DNA of 64,000 nt from Clostridium_AD sp964467165 (GTDB taxonomy: Bacteria > Bacillota > Clostridia > Clostridiales > Clostridiaceae), in contig CAYXOL010000011.1 of NCBI GenBank assembly GCA_964467165.1, forward strand, positions 1-64,000, written 5' to 3'. The position numbers and the translations under genes are program-made. The notes under the pieces were generated by a model, which was not told the origin of the DNA, ran no database searches, and saw nothing but the letters and a program-made list of their open reading frames with translations. Below, piece by piece: positions 62,771 to 64,000 of the stretch. Every line of letters starts with the position of its first letter. Positions within the stretch are counted from its first letter, which is position 1.

Positions 62771-63937
62771 ATGAGAATTATTTTATATACAGGAAAAGGT
62801 GGAGTGGGAAAAACTAGTGTTGCAGCAGCAACAGCTTGCCAAATTGCAAAGCGGGGAAAAAGTGTACTTATAATGAGCACTGACCAGGCTCATAGTTTAG
62901 GAGATGCCTTTGGTGTAAAACTATCTAATACACCCACCCAAATTTCAGAAAATTTGCAAGCAATTGAGGTAGATGCTTTTGTTGAAAATGAAGCTATTTG
63001 GGGGAATATCAAGGGATATATAGAAAAACTAATGCTATCAAAAACCGTGAAAAGCATTGAAGTTAAAGAATTATTGGTGTTTCCAGGCTTTGAAGATCTA
63101 ATTTCCTTGCTTAAGATTAAACAGATTAGTGATGAAAATAATTATGAGGTGCTAATAGTTGATTGTGCTCCTACTGGGGAAACTATGTCACTTTTAAAGT
63201 TTCCAGAGCTTTTTAAATGGTGGATGGATAAAATATTCCCTATGAAAAGAAAGGCGGCTAAATTTGTAAAGCCAATAATTGATCGTACAATAAAGATTCC
63301 ACTTCCTGATGATAAAACTTTTGATGAAATTGAAACTCTTTATAACAAAATCGATGAACTCCATAAGTTAATGCTAGAAAAAGATAAGGTAAGTCTTAGA
63401 ATAGTTACTACTCCAGAAAAGATTGTCATCAAAGAAGCTAAAAGAAATTTTTCTTATTTACATCTCTATGATTTTAATGTAGACGCAATAATTGTTAATA
63501 AAATAATTTCAGAAGAAGGTGGGAAAGGATATTTCGAAAAGTGGATGAAACTTCAAAGTGAAAACATTAAAGATATAAATGAAAGTTTTAGCCCAGTACC
63601 AATTTTTAAAACAGAGTTAATGCATAGCGAGGTTAGGGACTATGCAACCTTACTTAATATGGGGGAGAGTATATTTAAAGATGTTTCTCCTGAGAAAGTG
63701 CTGTTTAAAGATAAAATTTTTCAGGTTGAAAAATCAAGTAGCGATGAAAGCTATTATTTAAATATAAACATGCCTTTCGTAGATAAAAGTGAATTGAATT
63801 TACTTCAAAAGGGGGATGAAATTAGTATATCCATTAAGAACGAAAAAAGAAATTTTGTACTTCCACAAAAATTGAATTCAAAGAAAATTGTTAAAGCTAG
63901 TTATGAGGACGGAAAGTTAAAAATACAATTATTATAA
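62771..63937 (+). CDS. ArsA/Get3-family ATPase, second copy
   Basis: A 388-residue paralogue of the gene before the small protein. TGKGGVGKTSVAAATA, STDQAHSLGDAFG and VDCAPTGETMSLL are intact, with the same Hsp20-like tail. The insertion loops differ from copy one, so a heterodimer is plausible. Start ATG 62771 behind GGAGGG; the track-like longer frame overlaps the small gene out of frame. The stop is at 63937; the following 63 bases hold only a weak hairpin. Confidence 0.92.
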   Translation: MRIILYTGKGGVGKTSVAAATACQIAKRGKSVLIMSTDQAHSLGDAFGVKLSNTPTQISENLQAIEVDAFVENEAIWGNIKGYIEKLMLSKTVKSIEVKELLVFPGFEDLISLLKIKQISDENNYEVLIVDCAPTGETMSLLKFPELFKWWMDKIFPMKRKAAKFVKPIIDRTIKIPLPDDKTFDEIETLYNKIDELHKLMLEKDKVSLRIVTTPEKIVIKEAKRNFSYLHLYDFNVDAIIVNKIISEEGGKGYFEKWMKLQSENIKDINESFSPVPIFKTELMHSEVRDYATLLNMGESIFKDVSPEKVLFKDKIFQVEKSSSDESYYLNINMPFVDKSELNLLQKGDEISISIKNEKRNFVLPQKLNSKKIVKASYEDGKLKIQLL

Positions 63938-63939
63938 TA

Positions 63940-63961
63940 GGCACCCCCTATAGAGAGTGCC
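63940..63961. terminator. Weak hairpin at the window's right end
   Basis: GGCAC/GTGCC arms with two C-A mismatches and a TATA loop, directly after the second ArsA gene. Poor T tract; partial or imperfect terminator. Confidence 0.4.
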
Positions 63962-64000
63962 CAATAATTATTTCATTTTAAAGCCTTGTGCATCTAAAAA

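Noticed and set aside
61348..63937. Arsenite resistance (arsA) function
   Set aside because: No arsB, arsD or arsR-type neighbours and no visible arsenic-binding cysteine set; a MarR regulator is present instead.

Overview
The window looks like the chromosome of a low-GC, Gram-positive anaerobe of the Clostridium type. Evidence: very AT-rich DNA, strong GGAGG ribosome sites, TTG/GTG starts, a tryptophan T-box leader, a catabolite-control (cre) site, YesM/YesN sensing genes, a 'GGGtGRT' protein pair and paired ArsA-type ATPases. I cannot name the species. I saw no rRNA, tRNA, insertion sequence, prophage or CRISPR array.

Layout. 0-4 kb: a methyltransferase, a pyruvate-dikinase regulatory protein and a peptide transporter. 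4-10.3 kb: an AraC regulator divergent from a CUT1 sugar importer without its own ATPase, followed by a GH65 disaccharide phosphorylase. 10.3-11.7 kb: an NhaC-type antiporter. 12-21.5 kb: a galactose-type locus in which a YesN regulator, a YesM kinase and a membrane-anchored sugar-binding protein precede two MglB paralogues, MglA and MglC. 21.7-23.4 kb: an IscU-like protein with its GGGtGRT partner.

23.6-30.8 kb is an accessory strip of short, unrelated and partly decayed genes: a NUDIX hydrolase with two relic copies of itself, a frameshifted aminoglycoside adenylyltransferase, an AAC(6')-like acetyltransferase, a 2'-5' RNA ligase with an internal deletion, a lipoprotein whose best start is ATT, and several tiny membrane proteins. 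At its right edge, behind a consensus promoter, is a three-gene operon of J-domain/pseudokinase, VWA protein and PurA-like enzyme (31-34.2 kb). I do not recognise it as a characterised system.

34.6-46.5 kb holds a c-di-GMP enzyme with a hybrid kinase, a MarR/MFS pair, pirin, formimidoylglutamase, a VOC protein, a T-box-controlled stand-alone trpB and a VanW protein. 46.7-60.7 kb is a second sugar island. Its sensor kinase carries a clearly inactive copy of a sugar-ABC ATPase; its partner is an ANTAR response regulator; and the leader of the RbsBAC-like operon that follows can form the two hairpins plus terminator expected for ANTAR antitermination. Downstream lie a dehydrogenase, an L-xylulokinase-like kinase, an L-ribulose-5-P 3-epimerase, a 4-epimerase, a second FGGY kinase and a mutarotase, consistent with routing L-xylulose, L-arabitol or L-arabinose to D-xylulose-5-P. 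60.7-64 kb: a MarR regulator and two ArsA-like ATPases separated by a 74-residue protein.
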